DNA of 64,000 nt. It comes from Otatea glauca (Eukaryota; Streptophyta; Magnoliopsida; Poales; Poaceae). Made by a program: the position numbers and the translations under genes. Positions 11,207 through 21,229 of the stretch are shown in pieces. The stretch spans positions 19,706,216-19,770,215 of the forward strand of contig CM070725.1 in the NCBI GenBank assembly GCA_036346275.1, written 5' to 3'. How positions within the stretch are numbered: the stretch's first letter is position 1; the number at the start of each line of letters is the position of its first letter. The notes beneath the pieces were generated by a model. That model was not told the DNA's origin. It made no database searches and saw only the letters and a list, made by a program, of their open reading frames with translations.

Positions 11207-11962
11207 CTACTTAGCAAAATACATCAAGCACACTCCAGAGAAAGTCATACATGCTCTGAGCTCGGGCCCTCTCCTGTCGCCCGGGGTCCGGACCCGCGGG
11301 GAATCCTTGTGAGGCTGTCCACGAAGCCTCCCCATAAGGGATCCCCAGGTGGAGCTACCCTCACGAGCGCTCCGACGCACCTCCTGGGTGTACATCCCTC
11401 GAAGCGCAGTGAGGATGGCCTCCTTGCCCGCAGTATCAGAGAGGCGAGAGATGGCTGCAACTCCCGCGACCAAGGCGACTTTGGCAAAGGCCTTGCCCTT
11501 GTCATCGCTCGCTCTGGCAAGGAGACTGACGCGGCCCCGTAGGATGCCAACCCACTCCTCCCAATCCTCAGAGGGAGGTGCGAGATCCTCTACTCTGGCC
11601 CCAAGCTCCCTCAAAGTGACCTGGACCAGTACGGCAAGATTCATGAGAGATATAGCCATTGTCTTTCGATCCGCTTCATACCTGTGTTCATGGGCGTCGC
11701 GGTCTGCCCCCACGGCCTGTATCACCACGTGGGACCTCTCCAAGTCAGCCTCTAAGTCCTTGACCCGCTGTCGAAACCTCTCCAGCTCAGCCTCCGCCTT
11801 GGTAAGCTTGTCCTCCGCCGCCCTTTGGCCCTCTTGGGCCTGCAGCAAGGCCCGCTTGAGGGCCTCTGGATCATCCTCAGGACGACGCGGTGGGATGGCT
11901 GCTAGCATCTCCTTGACCATTCCCGGGACCCGATCAAAGAGAACGCTGCTCATCGCTGTAGC
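11207..11962 (-). pseudogene. Last exon of antisense gene: coiled-coil region
   Basis: After a TTTTGCAG acceptor the frame reads ATAMSSVLFDRVPGMVKEML and then a long heptad-rich coiled coil (about ALKRALLQAQEGQRAAEDKL through the next 60 residues). A second helical segment and a glycine/arginine-rich tail end at 11207. Coiled-coil C-termini are usual for the antisense ORF product of Tat elements. The role is unknown; the coiled coil implies self-association or partner binding. Confidence 0.65.
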
Positions 11963-12460
11963 CTGCAAAAGGATGAAAGTAGGGAGTGTCAAAGCAAGCC
12001 ATGCATGAGATCCTAAGCTTAGGGAAACACATGAGAAAAGTAAAGGCTCACGGTAACTGGTACTGGAGGGTCATTATGGTCGCTAACTTCTCCTTCAACA
12101 CCTCCAAGAATCTCCTGGGATCATCAGGCACCAAGTCTACCATATACCTTTGTACCCGCTCCGTCACCAAGAGGCGAGTCGTCTCGATCGCCTCTGCATC
12201 CAACGTGTGAGGTATGGCGTACTCGAGGAGGGCATTGGAGGAACCGCCCTGACCACCCTGCGATGGCCCCGCTTGCATGGGTGAGCATGGAGTAGCCACA
12301 TCCTCTGCTGTAGCCCCCAGGGGCACAACAGGTGTGGGGGGCTCCACCGCAGGGGGCATCTCGTGCACCGCTGGGTCTACAAAAGAGAAAGGGAGTAAGT
12401 TAGGTGGGTTAGGAGAACATCTAAGCTCCGTGACAACTTATCATAATCACAGACACATAC

Positions 12461-13144
12461 CTCCTGGAAAGCGGAAGAAATACTCAATGTCGTCGAGGTA
12501 GGCATACCCAACTTCCTCCCCCGCCATGGCCTTGGCTGGGGAGGTGACCGGGCCCTCGGTCTCAATGCCCAGGAGCCCTTAAATCTCCCGAGCGAGTTGC
12601 TGGGAAAGCCCGGCAGAGCTCCCTGGCTCAGTGTCCGACGCAGGCTCACCGGAAGAGCTGGATGTCGTGGACAAGGAAGGTAAGGGTGAACGCCTGATCG
12701 CCTGCTTGTTGGAGGGACTGGCGCCCTCCCTAATGGACGCCCTCTTTTTCTTAGGGCCCCTAGCGTCTTTGCCCCTAGGGGCAAGAGATGGCGGGGGCCT
12801 TCGGGGCTCCACCCGGAGAAGGCCCCTCTCGCCCATGGCGCGAGACGGAGGGGCAGTGCCCTGTTGAGAGGTGCCACCAATGCGCCCCCTGGCGGCCTTC
12901 TTGGCGCGCGTTTTGGCAGGCGAGGTCCGGGCGCCCTCCCCTACGGCTGCGGCCCTAGCCCTCTTCCGCTTAGCCTGGTTGGGAGCGGGGTCACCCCGCG
13001 GGGTGAGGCGAAGGCCAAACGCCTCGGCCACGGAATTCTTTCCCTCCATAGGGATGTTCTCGTCCTCATAACCTTGTGCCTCAGACATGCACCACCTCCC
13101 TAGGATCAACTCAGCCTCCTCTCTTGCTGCCTCCAAAGAGCAAA
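12461..13144 (-). pseudogene. Exon 2 of antisense gene: basic, serine-rich linker with nonsense codon
   Basis: It begins after a TGTGCAG acceptor with CSLEAAREEAELILGRW. It continues into a strongly basic, alanine/arginine/lysine-rich stretch that could be a nuclear localisation region (KRKRARAAA, KTRAKKAARGR, PKKKRA), followed by a serine-rich segment. An in-frame TAA at 12579-12581 interrupts it about 40 codons before the GT donor at 12459-12460. The sequence after the stop still reads as protein (YAYLDDIEYFFRFPG), so the stop looks recent. Confidence 0.6.
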
Positions 13145-13222
13145 CTGCACATGGAAAACAAACCATGAGAGGTAAAGGGATAAAATGCCAAAGAAAATTA
13201 AAGATAACTCAAAGGCCCTTAC

Positions 13223-14126
13223 CCTTCCCAATGCCAGGGTGAAGGCCACCGTGGAACCCCAACCTAGCATGTTGAACAAGGGTGCTGAGGTTGAGGAGGG
13301 TCATCTCCTCCATCAGGTCACGGGCGCCCTTCCTTGCGCGTACCTCCCGGATGGCATTGCGTAGCTTCCAGTCATCGTCGGTGAGACGACCCATCTCAGG
13401 GTACGTCTGTGTCATCAAGGCCAGGTGAGACCTAGTGTAGACGAAGTCCTCGGTTTTCAAGTAAAACCACTTCTTCGTGGCGGAGGGCCAACACTCCTTC
13501 AAGACATGCACAGGGAACTCATCCTCATGTTGTGGGGTAGTGAAGATGGACCCCAAGGGCCCCCTCTTGGAGTCCCCTCGTTGAGAGCGAAAGAAGTAGT
13601 CAAACAAGGCGACAGACGACTCCATGGGCGTCCCTGGGATGGCCGTCTCACATAGCCATAAGAAGATCCTCAGCCGAACAAAGAGGTTCGGGCTAAGATG
13701 AGAGAGCTCCACCCCGAGCGCCTGAGTATACCTCTTGATGAAGGGGTGCATCGGGAGCCCAAAGCCAATGTCCACCCAAGCCTTGAGAGCCACAACGTAC
13801 CCTGATGGAGGGTTAGGCCTCTCCCCCGGCGTGGGAAAGTCCACGTCCCCGGGAGTGAGGCGACTCCCCCTTCGGATAAGAGAGGGCTTCTCCCCGTCGG
13901 TGAGCTCCGACGGTCCGGGATCCACCTTTGCTTCCTCCGGGACAAGCCCTTCATTGCCCGTCGGGTCCGTGACACCGGCGGAACCGACAGGACCCATCAT
14001 GTCCATGTCTCCCGCATGGTGGTCCTCTCTGCTTTTCCCTTTGGCGGGGGCGGTCTCATCCGCCTTCCCCTTACCCTTAACAAGGGTGTCACGAGGGTGG
14101 TCTCCTATAAGTAAGAATGGAGTCAT
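13223..14126 (-). pseudogene. Exon 1 of antisense gene: Transposase_28-like domain
   Basis: Starting at ATG 14126 (RMTPFLLIGDHP), the exon has a lysine-rich and acidic low-complexity head, then a globular domain with GFGLPMHPFIKRYTQALGVE and LFVRLRIFLWLCE, then WPSATKKWFYLKTEDF. This layout resembles the family annotated as putative gypsy-type transposon in plant genomes. The frame is open upstream to 14186, but no ATG is seen there in that frame. The exon ends at a GT donor (AAGG|GTAAGG) and joins exon 2 in phase. Confidence 0.72.
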
Positions 14127-14594
14127 CCTTAACAATGGTCTGTTGTGAACAACCAACAAAAGGAGCCCTGTAACATCATCGTGCACATGGCCTTACCCAT
14201 GGAAGCCCGACGCCCCTGGCCTTCACACGTAGCAACTGAGCCAATGGTGCACCCGTAACCTGCAAAACCCAATGTGTCATTAGCGTCCGGTGGTAACAAA
14301 CGGCTCGGATGGTGGCATTCATGGGAACAGGCAGGTGCCCACTGCCACCAAACTCGCCCCTTAGCACGAGCACAATCCTCAGTGCCCGGCTTGGCGAAGA
14401 TCGAGCGAACGGGCTGCTGTCCAAAAGCTCGGGCCAGCCCTCCCTACTTCTCAGTTGGGGAGAAAAGGTCAGCCTCCCACTAGCAAAAGGTGAACCAAAA
14501 AGGATGGAAGGCCTAGAACTAACCTGTGTCCAATTCGTCCCCGCAAGAAGTTCGATGCTGATTTCTCCTCCGCTCTCAGAGCCGCAGAATGAGT

Positions 14595-14606
14595 CCTTTT
14601 ATATAC
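14595..14606 (-). promoter_or_regulatory. TATA box for the antisense gene
   Basis: Minus-strand GTATATAAAAGG, a strong match to the plant TATA consensus, about 470 bp upstream of the proposed start at 14126. Its position and strand suit transcription of the antisense gene from inside the element. Confidence 0.5.
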
Positions 14607-14619
14607 CCTGCTCCAGTCA

Positions 14620-16138
14620 CTCTTTGAGCATAATCCACCCCTGGTCCATAATGAGACTGCTAAACCATGCTCAGGTAGAAATTTGAGTCAGGAAATTGCC
14701 TGTGATAGTCGCGCGTGGTGTTAAACCCGCACAACAACCCTTCAGCTTGGCACCAGAGGCCGTCTCGACGCGATAGCGGTGCTCGGTGCGCCGCAACAGT
14801 GGGATCTGCCCGAGCCAACAGTGACGGAGTATACCTGCGCGATCGTGCCTTCTTTTCGTGTGGCGGTGGTGCAGCCAGCCTGTCCCGGTGGCGGCAACCC
14901 CTGCCCAGGCGGTCGTGCCCTTTTTCTCGCGCAGAAGCAGCGTCGTCCCGTGTGGCGGTGACAGTGGCACCCGCAGCCCACTCCGTGGCATTTTCCTTCA
15001 ATTTGGCAGCTACAGCCCTCTTACCCACACGGTGACGGCCCCTGCGGCCTGCGCTGCAGTGATCTTCTTCCCGTTGGGTGGCGACACTTCCTTGGTCTCG
15101 CGGATATGGCACTTGCTACGGATGGCGGCAGCACCTTCCCCCCGCACGTCCAGGGCAAGCCAGACAGATAGCCGCAGTTGGGGCGATGTCCCTGCACCAC
15201 GCTACGGATCTGGCCTGACCGACCGCTGCAGGCAATGGCGGCCCGGCCTTGGCCTTCCCCGACGCCAGATCTATCCTGGGGTGAGGACGGCTCGGCCCCA
15301 GCCTCCCTCTGGCTCGGAGCCCGGTGGTCACGGTGTTGTTTCTACGAAGGTGCCTGGGCTGACCTTGGCACGACAGCCGGCCGTCAAGGAGCGAACGAGG
15401 GGAGAGGCCTGTTTTCTCCCCGGTGCAAGGCCAGTCCTGCCACGGTGACCTTCCCCCAGTTGCGTGGGAACCTGCTGACGGAGGCGCCGTAGCTGCGAGA
15501 GAACGCAAGGAAGGAAACAACTGATTGCAAGGAAGGAGTCGTTGTTAGCTGAAGGCCTCAAACAATGACTCTCATTCCCCTGCTCTTTCTTTTTCATTTA
15601 TTCACGTTCACAAGGGAACGGTGGGGCAAAGCTTCTGAGCCACAGGCTGACCGCTCTGTTGAAATGCTTTTGAAGTGCCCAAGGTGCTGCTCACTAGCGC
15701 TCTCGAGTAGGACTCCAAGGTGGGTGCTGGCCTTGTGGCCCGAACCCTGTCAGTATGTGAGGGGTAGGCAGCCGTAAGGATGCCCTGTGGAGAGCCCGCA
15801 AGAAAGCCCTTCCAAGTCTCGGGCGACACCCCTGGCGCCCTTCCCGGGAGATGACTGCATGAAGTAACATGGAAATCGGGCAGAGGACTGCACGCTTAAA
15901 GAGTTCAAGTAGCTTAGAGACTCAAAGGCGCCCATGCACTCGTGAGTTGTGACTCTGGGCGGGCGCACCATGTGACGCCCAAAAGGTAAGGAAAAGGGGT
16001 GTGGGTCATGGGCGCTGCCTTGATGTCCCTCAAACGGCCCCCGAGCACAAGTCATTAGGAGGGGGGGAACTTTGCTTTCCCACTCGCCCCCCTCGGGCGT
16101 TGGCCTTCTACCTTTGCTGCGCTGGAAGAGCCCCCTCA
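14620..16138. other. GC-rich non-coding 3' region of gypsy element
   Basis: Between the antisense promoter and the nested solo LTR. ORFs up to 196 codons on both strands (14858-15448 plus, 14660-15112 minus) are arginine/proline/alanine-rich with no conserved motif, and overlap each other, as expected from base composition. No gene is supported. Confidence 0.5.
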
Positions 16139-16143
16139 AACCC
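16139..16143. repeat. Target-site duplication AACCC (left) of nested solo LTR
   Basis: AACCC precedes the TG at 16144 and is repeated at 17836-17840 after the CA at 17834-17835. Confidence 0.88.
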
Positions 16144-17835
16144 TGAAGGACCATATGGAGGTCTATCCAGATTTGTGATGAGTATTTGACTAAATTTGAT
16201 CTTGGGTTGCTCTTGTTTGAGTTTTATTTGAATTGGATTTTCAATTGGAAGCAATTTGAGGTCTTCTCTGTTTTCCCGGTGCTACAGGCTAGAACGAGGA
16301 AAAATGAATTTTAATGAGTGTACTGTGATGGATTTATTGCACATCTTTGTGGGCATTGCTATGTGAGGAGTTTCCTTATTTTTGATGATTGCAGGACGAC
16401 GGTGCTAGGTCATGGTGAGGCGAAGGATGGCCGGGACTAGGCGAGGAGCGTCGGAGGTCCAGACGGTCGGGGATCGCCGGAAGATAATCGGAGACGGAGT
16501 CCGTGCAAGCCATGAAGACAAGGAATGGATGTGATGCTAGCTAGATGCTGCTCGGATCGATGAGGGCCGTCGGATTGCGGTCTAGTTGATAGGATAGCGG
16601 GTCTAGTTAGTATGCTTTGAAAACCGTGCAAGAAAACCCATTATGTGTTATGGGTTTTGGGTGAACCCTTGCATGGCTGGTTGAGTGGGTTAATCCTAGC
16701 CCTTGATGGATGCTCTAGGGTTTAGAGGCTCATCCAAGGGTGGTAGGTGGCCCAAGAGTTGTATAAATAGGGGTGGAGGGGTAGCCTTCCCCTCTTGAAG
16801 GTTTTGAGGTTTTTGATGCTCCTTTGAGCTTTGCCCATATGAATGTGAGGCTTTGTAACCTCTCCTTCCAGAAATGAAATATTTCCTCAAATCATTTCTT
16901 TTCTTTGTGCATTTACATTACGCAATTTACATTATGCACTTAAATTCCGCAATTAAATTCAGCACTTACATTCTTGCAATTTACATTTATGCAATTTGGA
17001 TTTTCTTCCCCTCCTTGTAAATGCTGTTCTTCTAGGATTTCTTGAGGGTGTTCATTTGGTTTTACATCTTTCTTACACCCTTGGATAGACTAGAGATCAA
17101 GTTTTTTTATCAAATTGCAAATCTGTCCAGAACTTGTTCTTCGCGCAGCAGTCAGTGTTTGATTTTTCTAAAAATATATAAAAATAATTTTTAAGTGATT
17201 ATTTTTGGAAAAGGTGCATGACTCATATATCCATCTGTAGAAAATTTCCTGAGTCGACTGTTTGCACCGTTTGAGAGCTATGAAGTGAAAACTGAGCCTC
17301 AAACTTTCTGGTCGAAGTTCCTGACTGTTTGTATTGCTTGATTTTTCATTCTTATTCTACAAAGCTTTCTGAGGTGATTTTTGGTGGAGTGTTTAATGAC
17401 TCAACTACTCACAGGGAAAAAAAATCCGAAAAATGTTAGAGCAACATAAACGCACCAACCACCTGTTCCAACTGGGGACAATTTCTGAAAATCTGCTTTA
17501 ACTTTTCTGAAAAGAGACTTTGGTATTTTAGCTTTATCTCTTTTAGAAAAGAAGTCTTTTGAATTGATTCCTCTTTTGTTTGGACACTTGAAAACCAGGA
17601 TTGTGATTAAAAAACCCCTCACATGATTCATGGTTCTTATCCATGCAAGCTAGGGGTACACAACTGTCTAATTGTTCTGGGTTTTAGAGGGTGTGCGAAT
17701 CTGAGAAGCACCAGTTTGAACGAAATTCTTAGGGTGCTTTAGATTTTTATTGCAAGAGTGTTTGGAGTACTTTGAGTGGGGGAAATTTTATTTGGGATCA
17801 TTCACCCCCCCTCTGATCGCCATTTCGATCTTTCA
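16144..17835 (+). mobile_element. Solo LTR (SIRE/Maximus-like copia family), nested in gypsy element
   Basis: 1692 bp, starting TGAAGGACCATATGGAGGTC and ending ATTTCGATCTTTCA, with perfect AACCC duplications and no internal coding region, so it is a solo LTR left by LTR-LTR recombination. A TATA box (TATAAATA, 16762-16769) sets plus orientation. Downstream of it is a run of short TTACATT/TGCAATTT repeats (16911-17005). The end resembles the LTR ends before copia PBSs elsewhere in the window (35301-35310). A sister copy lies at 60146-61776. Confidence 0.88.
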
Positions 17836-17840
17836 AACCC
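17836..17840. repeat. Target-site duplication AACCC (right) of nested solo LTR
   Basis: Second copy of AACCC directly after the CA end of the solo LTR. Confidence 0.88.
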
Positions 17841-19273
17841 TAACCAAGGCGCCCTCAGAGTCCCGTGTCAGGCGTTGTCCTCAACGCTCGGTAATTGGGT
17901 GAGAGGGAGCTGATTAGGGTGACTTGTAAAGGGGCAGCGCCCGGGCGTTGGCCTCAACGCCCGTTCCTATAATGAGTGACCTGGGTTTGGGAATGGATTC
18001 CTGCACCCATTATGCTTGGGAGTGGAAGCACCTTACACAGCGGCCTCCCGGGCCACGCTGGCTAAGAGCGCGCTAGCAACATTCGCATCTAGAAGATCGG
18101 AGACCAAAGCATGAAGGGGTTGGCGCAGGGCTCGGGTGCTGTCCCAAGCGCCCAAAGGGGCCTCATACCAGATGCTGTCCTCCGCATCCCCTGTCACTAG
18201 TGCAGGGGTTCGCTCGTGGGAGCCCGGCTAGTGTTTTCTGTATTGACCACTTCACCTATCGGCAAAATCAGGCGTTGGCCCGAGTGCCCCAGCAGCTAGC
18301 TATCTGTAACATCCTGCAACAAAGTTCAGTTGGGCGCTTGCCCAAGCGCCCTGATAGCTTCAAGCCCCCAGGGCACTAAGCAAGCGCCTTGCTCAACATA
18401 TCTATAGCCCTGAACATTTTGGTCACCAAGTACAAGGAATAGAATCTGCCTCGTCGATCCGTCTAGGAACACCTTTCGCGGCCCTCAAGTATTCGGTTGG
18501 ATGGGTGCACGCGTTCAGCGGTCATGACATCACCGGATGGAGATGTGTAACCTACCCTTGCACGGGCGCTGCGAGCAAGCACTTACCCCCGGGGAAGCTC
18601 CGTAAAGACCGACTCAGGCAGTGGCCTCAACGCCCGGAACGTAACGGGCGGTGCCCATACCGCCCAAGAAGACTTTGGGCGTTTGCCCCAGCGCCCTGAG
18701 CAGGCTCTTGTGCCCTTGCCTCACCCATGGGGAGCTGGTAGCAAGGTCCTGATACGCCCAAAGCAAAAGTGCCCAGCTGCATGCACCCATTACCGCAGCA
18801 ACCTGCTGTTTGGACTGTTGGTTTAAAGACATGTACGGGATGGTATGGATCTACATGTCCCACGGCTGGCCTAAAATGTGCATTGCACAGTGTTGGGGAC
18901 GTCATACGACGCCTGTTCCAGATGCCCTCCATGGACGAGGCGGTTGCCTAAGGCCCGCGGGACGCTGAGAGTCATGCTACCAATGGCAGAGCCACCTCGA
19001 AGGCTTGTTGTTCGAACAGGAATACCTCCTACTCTTTCAAAGTGGCCCCATGGGCCTACCTTGCGCACCAAGAAGAATGCCCCGGCCGGACGAGCCTGTA
19101 CCTGCATCGGGCTCCAAGTTAGGTACCTATGACGGACAATGGTTTTGTGGGCAACCGTCCCCTACTGGACCAAGATTCAGGACTGATGTCGATTAAAAGT
19201 CTAAGAGGGTACTCGATTTGGCTTCAAGATATAACTGAGTCCTTTGACCCTAGGACACTCTCTAAAGCGCCCC
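17841..19273. other. Gypsy 3' untranslated region with recurring short hairpins
   Basis: No conserved ORF. Short GC-rich inverted repeats of the form GGGCGyTTG...CAArCGCCC recur at about 17942, 18330 and 18675, with weaker copies near 17872, 18268 and 18617. Their arms are 8-9 bases around 2-4-base loops. One similar hairpin lies in the LTR at 3694-3713. Confidence 0.6.
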
Positions 19274-19285
19274 AGGGACAGGGGG
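19274..19285 (+). other. Polypurine tract of gypsy element
   Basis: AGGGACAGGGGG, four bases before the TG start of the 3' LTR; the expected plus-strand primer for reverse transcription. It has one C and is followed by CTAG. Confidence 0.65.
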
Positions 19286-19289
19286 CTAG

Positions 19290-20236
19290 TGTTGTAGGAC
19301 TTTTTATGCCCTCCATTACGAATAATTTTCCTGCACTACACTTGTGTATGGAATCATATCCCTAGGGCATGCCCACGGGCGTGCTTCGAGGGACACCATC
19401 CAACTCCGCGGGCCTCGGGAGGCGTCCTCATACTCCGTGGACATCTACGGGAGGCACCGTCCTACTCCACGGACGTCTACGGGAGGCGCCCTCCTACTTC
19501 GCGGACGTCGGGAGGCGTCCTCCTACTCCGTGGGCGTCTACGGGAGGCGCCCTCCTACTCGGTGGGCGTCTACGGGAGGCTCCTTTCTACTCCGCGGATG
19601 TCGGGAAGCACCCTCCTACTCCGCAGGAGCCTACGGGAGGCGCCCTCCTACTCCGCGGGCGTCTCTGAGAGGCGCCCTCCTACTCCGCGGGCATCTCCAG
19701 GAGGTGCCCTTCTACTCCACGGACGTCGGGAGGCACCCTCCTACTTCGCGGGAGATTACGGGAGGCGCCCTCCTACCCCGTGGGCGTTTTTGGGAGGCGC
19801 CCTCCTACCCCGCGGGCGTCTACGGGAGGCACCCCGTGGGGTCCTGGAGTCAGAGACTTGCCCCACGAAGAGATGACGTGGGATCCACTCTCTCCGCTCG
19901 GGAATGACCAAGATGCCCCCGCTTCAGCTGTTGTAGTAGGGGTAGGATGGTATTTTTGCATGACAGGCTGGGCGCCTATAAATGCCCGCTGTAACCCATG
20001 CTTGGAACCTGGACTCTCATTGAATACAAAAACTGAACTACTGGTGTGTCCCTTGGGAGCCTGGACCAGGAGCCTCCTCCCTACTCTCCCCGGGGAACAC
20101 ACTGACAGGATTAGGGCGCTTGCTTAAGCGCCAGAACCTGTATAAACCCTTGTGTCCACTTGTTCTCTCTCAGACGTAGGCCCGTAAGACGGCCCACGTC
20201 CACTCCCTCTTGTGTCACGTTTCCAAACATACGACA
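19290..20236 (+). repeat. 3' LTR of the Tat gypsy element
   Basis: 947 bp, TG to CA, aligned over its full length with 2812-3816. Its minisatellite (19397-19828) has two fewer units than the 5' LTR. TATA box at 19977-19983. Ends directly at the GAAGT duplication. Confidence 0.95.
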
Positions 20237-20241
20237 GAAGT
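20237..20241. repeat. Target-site duplication (right), GAAGT
   Basis: Matches 2807-2811 exactly; marks the right edge of the gypsy insertion. Confidence 0.93.
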
Positions 20242-20319
20242 GAGTCCAGAAATAATACAAATACTGTAGAGCTAGAAATAACAGATACAACCTTGCAATG
20301 GTTGGAATGACAAACCTGT

Positions 20320-20850
20320 GGTGATGGTGGTGTTCCCTGAGGTGTAACAGCAGGAGCTTCAACGGCTTTCTGAGTGCACAAGCATATACATATTAACTGG
20401 AGGAGAAGTTTTAGATAGATATAATATGTATTTTGTAAAGGAAGATATGTGTATCTGTTGGAACATGTCTTTATTCTGAAATAAAAGAACAGAGTAAGAA
20501 TAGACCTTGTGAGCTCCAGGGAGTTGTTGGACCACAGTAAGCAAGGGAGTGGAGACGATGCGATAGTCTGAGGGCTAACAGAAAGAACATCTTTTTTAGA
20601 GCTACCCAGTTGTGCTTTATGGCCTGAGGAATCGAAGACTGAACGGTGCATAGACTCAATTGAAGGAATTGTTGATGGCTGAAAACGGATTTCATCCAAG
20701 GCATCCTGTGTTGTTCTAGTGACTGTTACAGATTGGACAGTTGTAGAGGCCTCGCCTTCATTGACATTGGCAGGCAGCACAATAGGGGATTCAAGATGTG
20801 TTTGTTTAGTGGCAGCACGGTAAACATTGACCGAACAAAGAATTAATCGG
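20320..20850 (-). pseudogene. Exon-like fragments of an unidentified proline-rich gene (upstream half)
   Basis: Three coding-like blocks are seen on the minus strand. A long one contains SIESMHRSVFDSSGHKAQLG (about 20560-20850). A block reading TPLLTVVQQLPGAHK is followed by a GT donor (about 20505-20565), but in a different frame from the first. A 51-bp block (20321-20371), AAAGCC to CCACAG, is bounded by CAG acceptor and GT donor and reads KAVEAPAVTPQGTPPSPQ. Such small proline-rich exons look like real gene structure, but the frame change argues for a decayed or captured copy. The gypsy element separates them from similar blocks at 2364-2806. The protein is not recognised. Confidence 0.35.
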
Positions 20851-21229
20851 CATAACAAAGACTATGAACTAAACTAACTCAGGTAATCCATTGAACAAAA
20901 CCTACATCAAGAACCATGAATAATAACGAATCAATATAGCAAAAAAATATACAACCTAATGACAGAATGAACAATAGTAAGCACTACGGATAGCAGATAG
21001 ACACAATGAGTAAGCACCACAAACATTGACGGAACAAAGAATGGATTGGCATAACAAGAATAGAACACAATGTAAAAACCTTCATCCAGCAAGCAGACAA
21101 GGCGAGTGCCGAATCCACAGCCGGCACCAAACAACGGAGCACCACAGACCTACATCCAAAGAGGATACCATATACATGGTAAGGACAAAGTCTAGAAAGA
21201 TTAGAGGAAATGCTGATGTAGGAGAATGA

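Larger units (their letters stand above)
11207..14186 (-). pseudogene. Antisense multi-exon gene of the Tat element (aORF; Transposase_28-like)
   Basis: A spliced gene-like unit runs opposite to gag-pol. Exon 1 (13223-14126 or slightly longer) carries a domain resembling the plant 'putative gypsy type transposon' family (Pfam Transposase_28). Intron 13145-13222 has GT-AG ends and keeps the reading frame. Exon 2 is 12461-13144, intron 12377-12460 also has GT-AG ends, and exon 3 runs from 12376 to about 12050. Exon 4 (11207-11962) is a coiled coil. Exon 2 has one in-frame TAA at 12579-12581, and the phase from exon 3 to exon 4 does not match any donor I tried, so this copy is probably broken. 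A TATA box lies upstream at 14595-14606. Such antisense ORFs are known in Tat elements; their function is unknown. Confidence 0.78.
2812..20236 (+). mobile_element. Ty3/gypsy LTR retrotransposon, Tat lineage (17.4 kb, with a nested solo LTR)
   Basis: The element has two long terminal repeats (2812-3816 and 19290-20236), both starting TG and ending CA, flanked by GAAGT duplications. It has a primer-binding site right after the 5' LTR and a purine tract before the 3' LTR. The domain order is gag, protease, RT, RNase H, a second RNase H, integrase, followed by a long 3' region with an antisense gene. Gypsy order plus a second (archaeal-type) RNase H and an antisense ORF is characteristic of the plant Tat clade (Grande/RIRE2-like). 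About 18 differences over about 396 aligned LTR bases outside the minisatellite (counted by eye, roughly 4.5%) suggest insertion around 2 million years ago at a commonly used grass rate; this age is inference. Without the nested 1692-bp solo LTR and its extra 5-bp duplication the element is about 15.7 kb. Confidence 0.93.
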
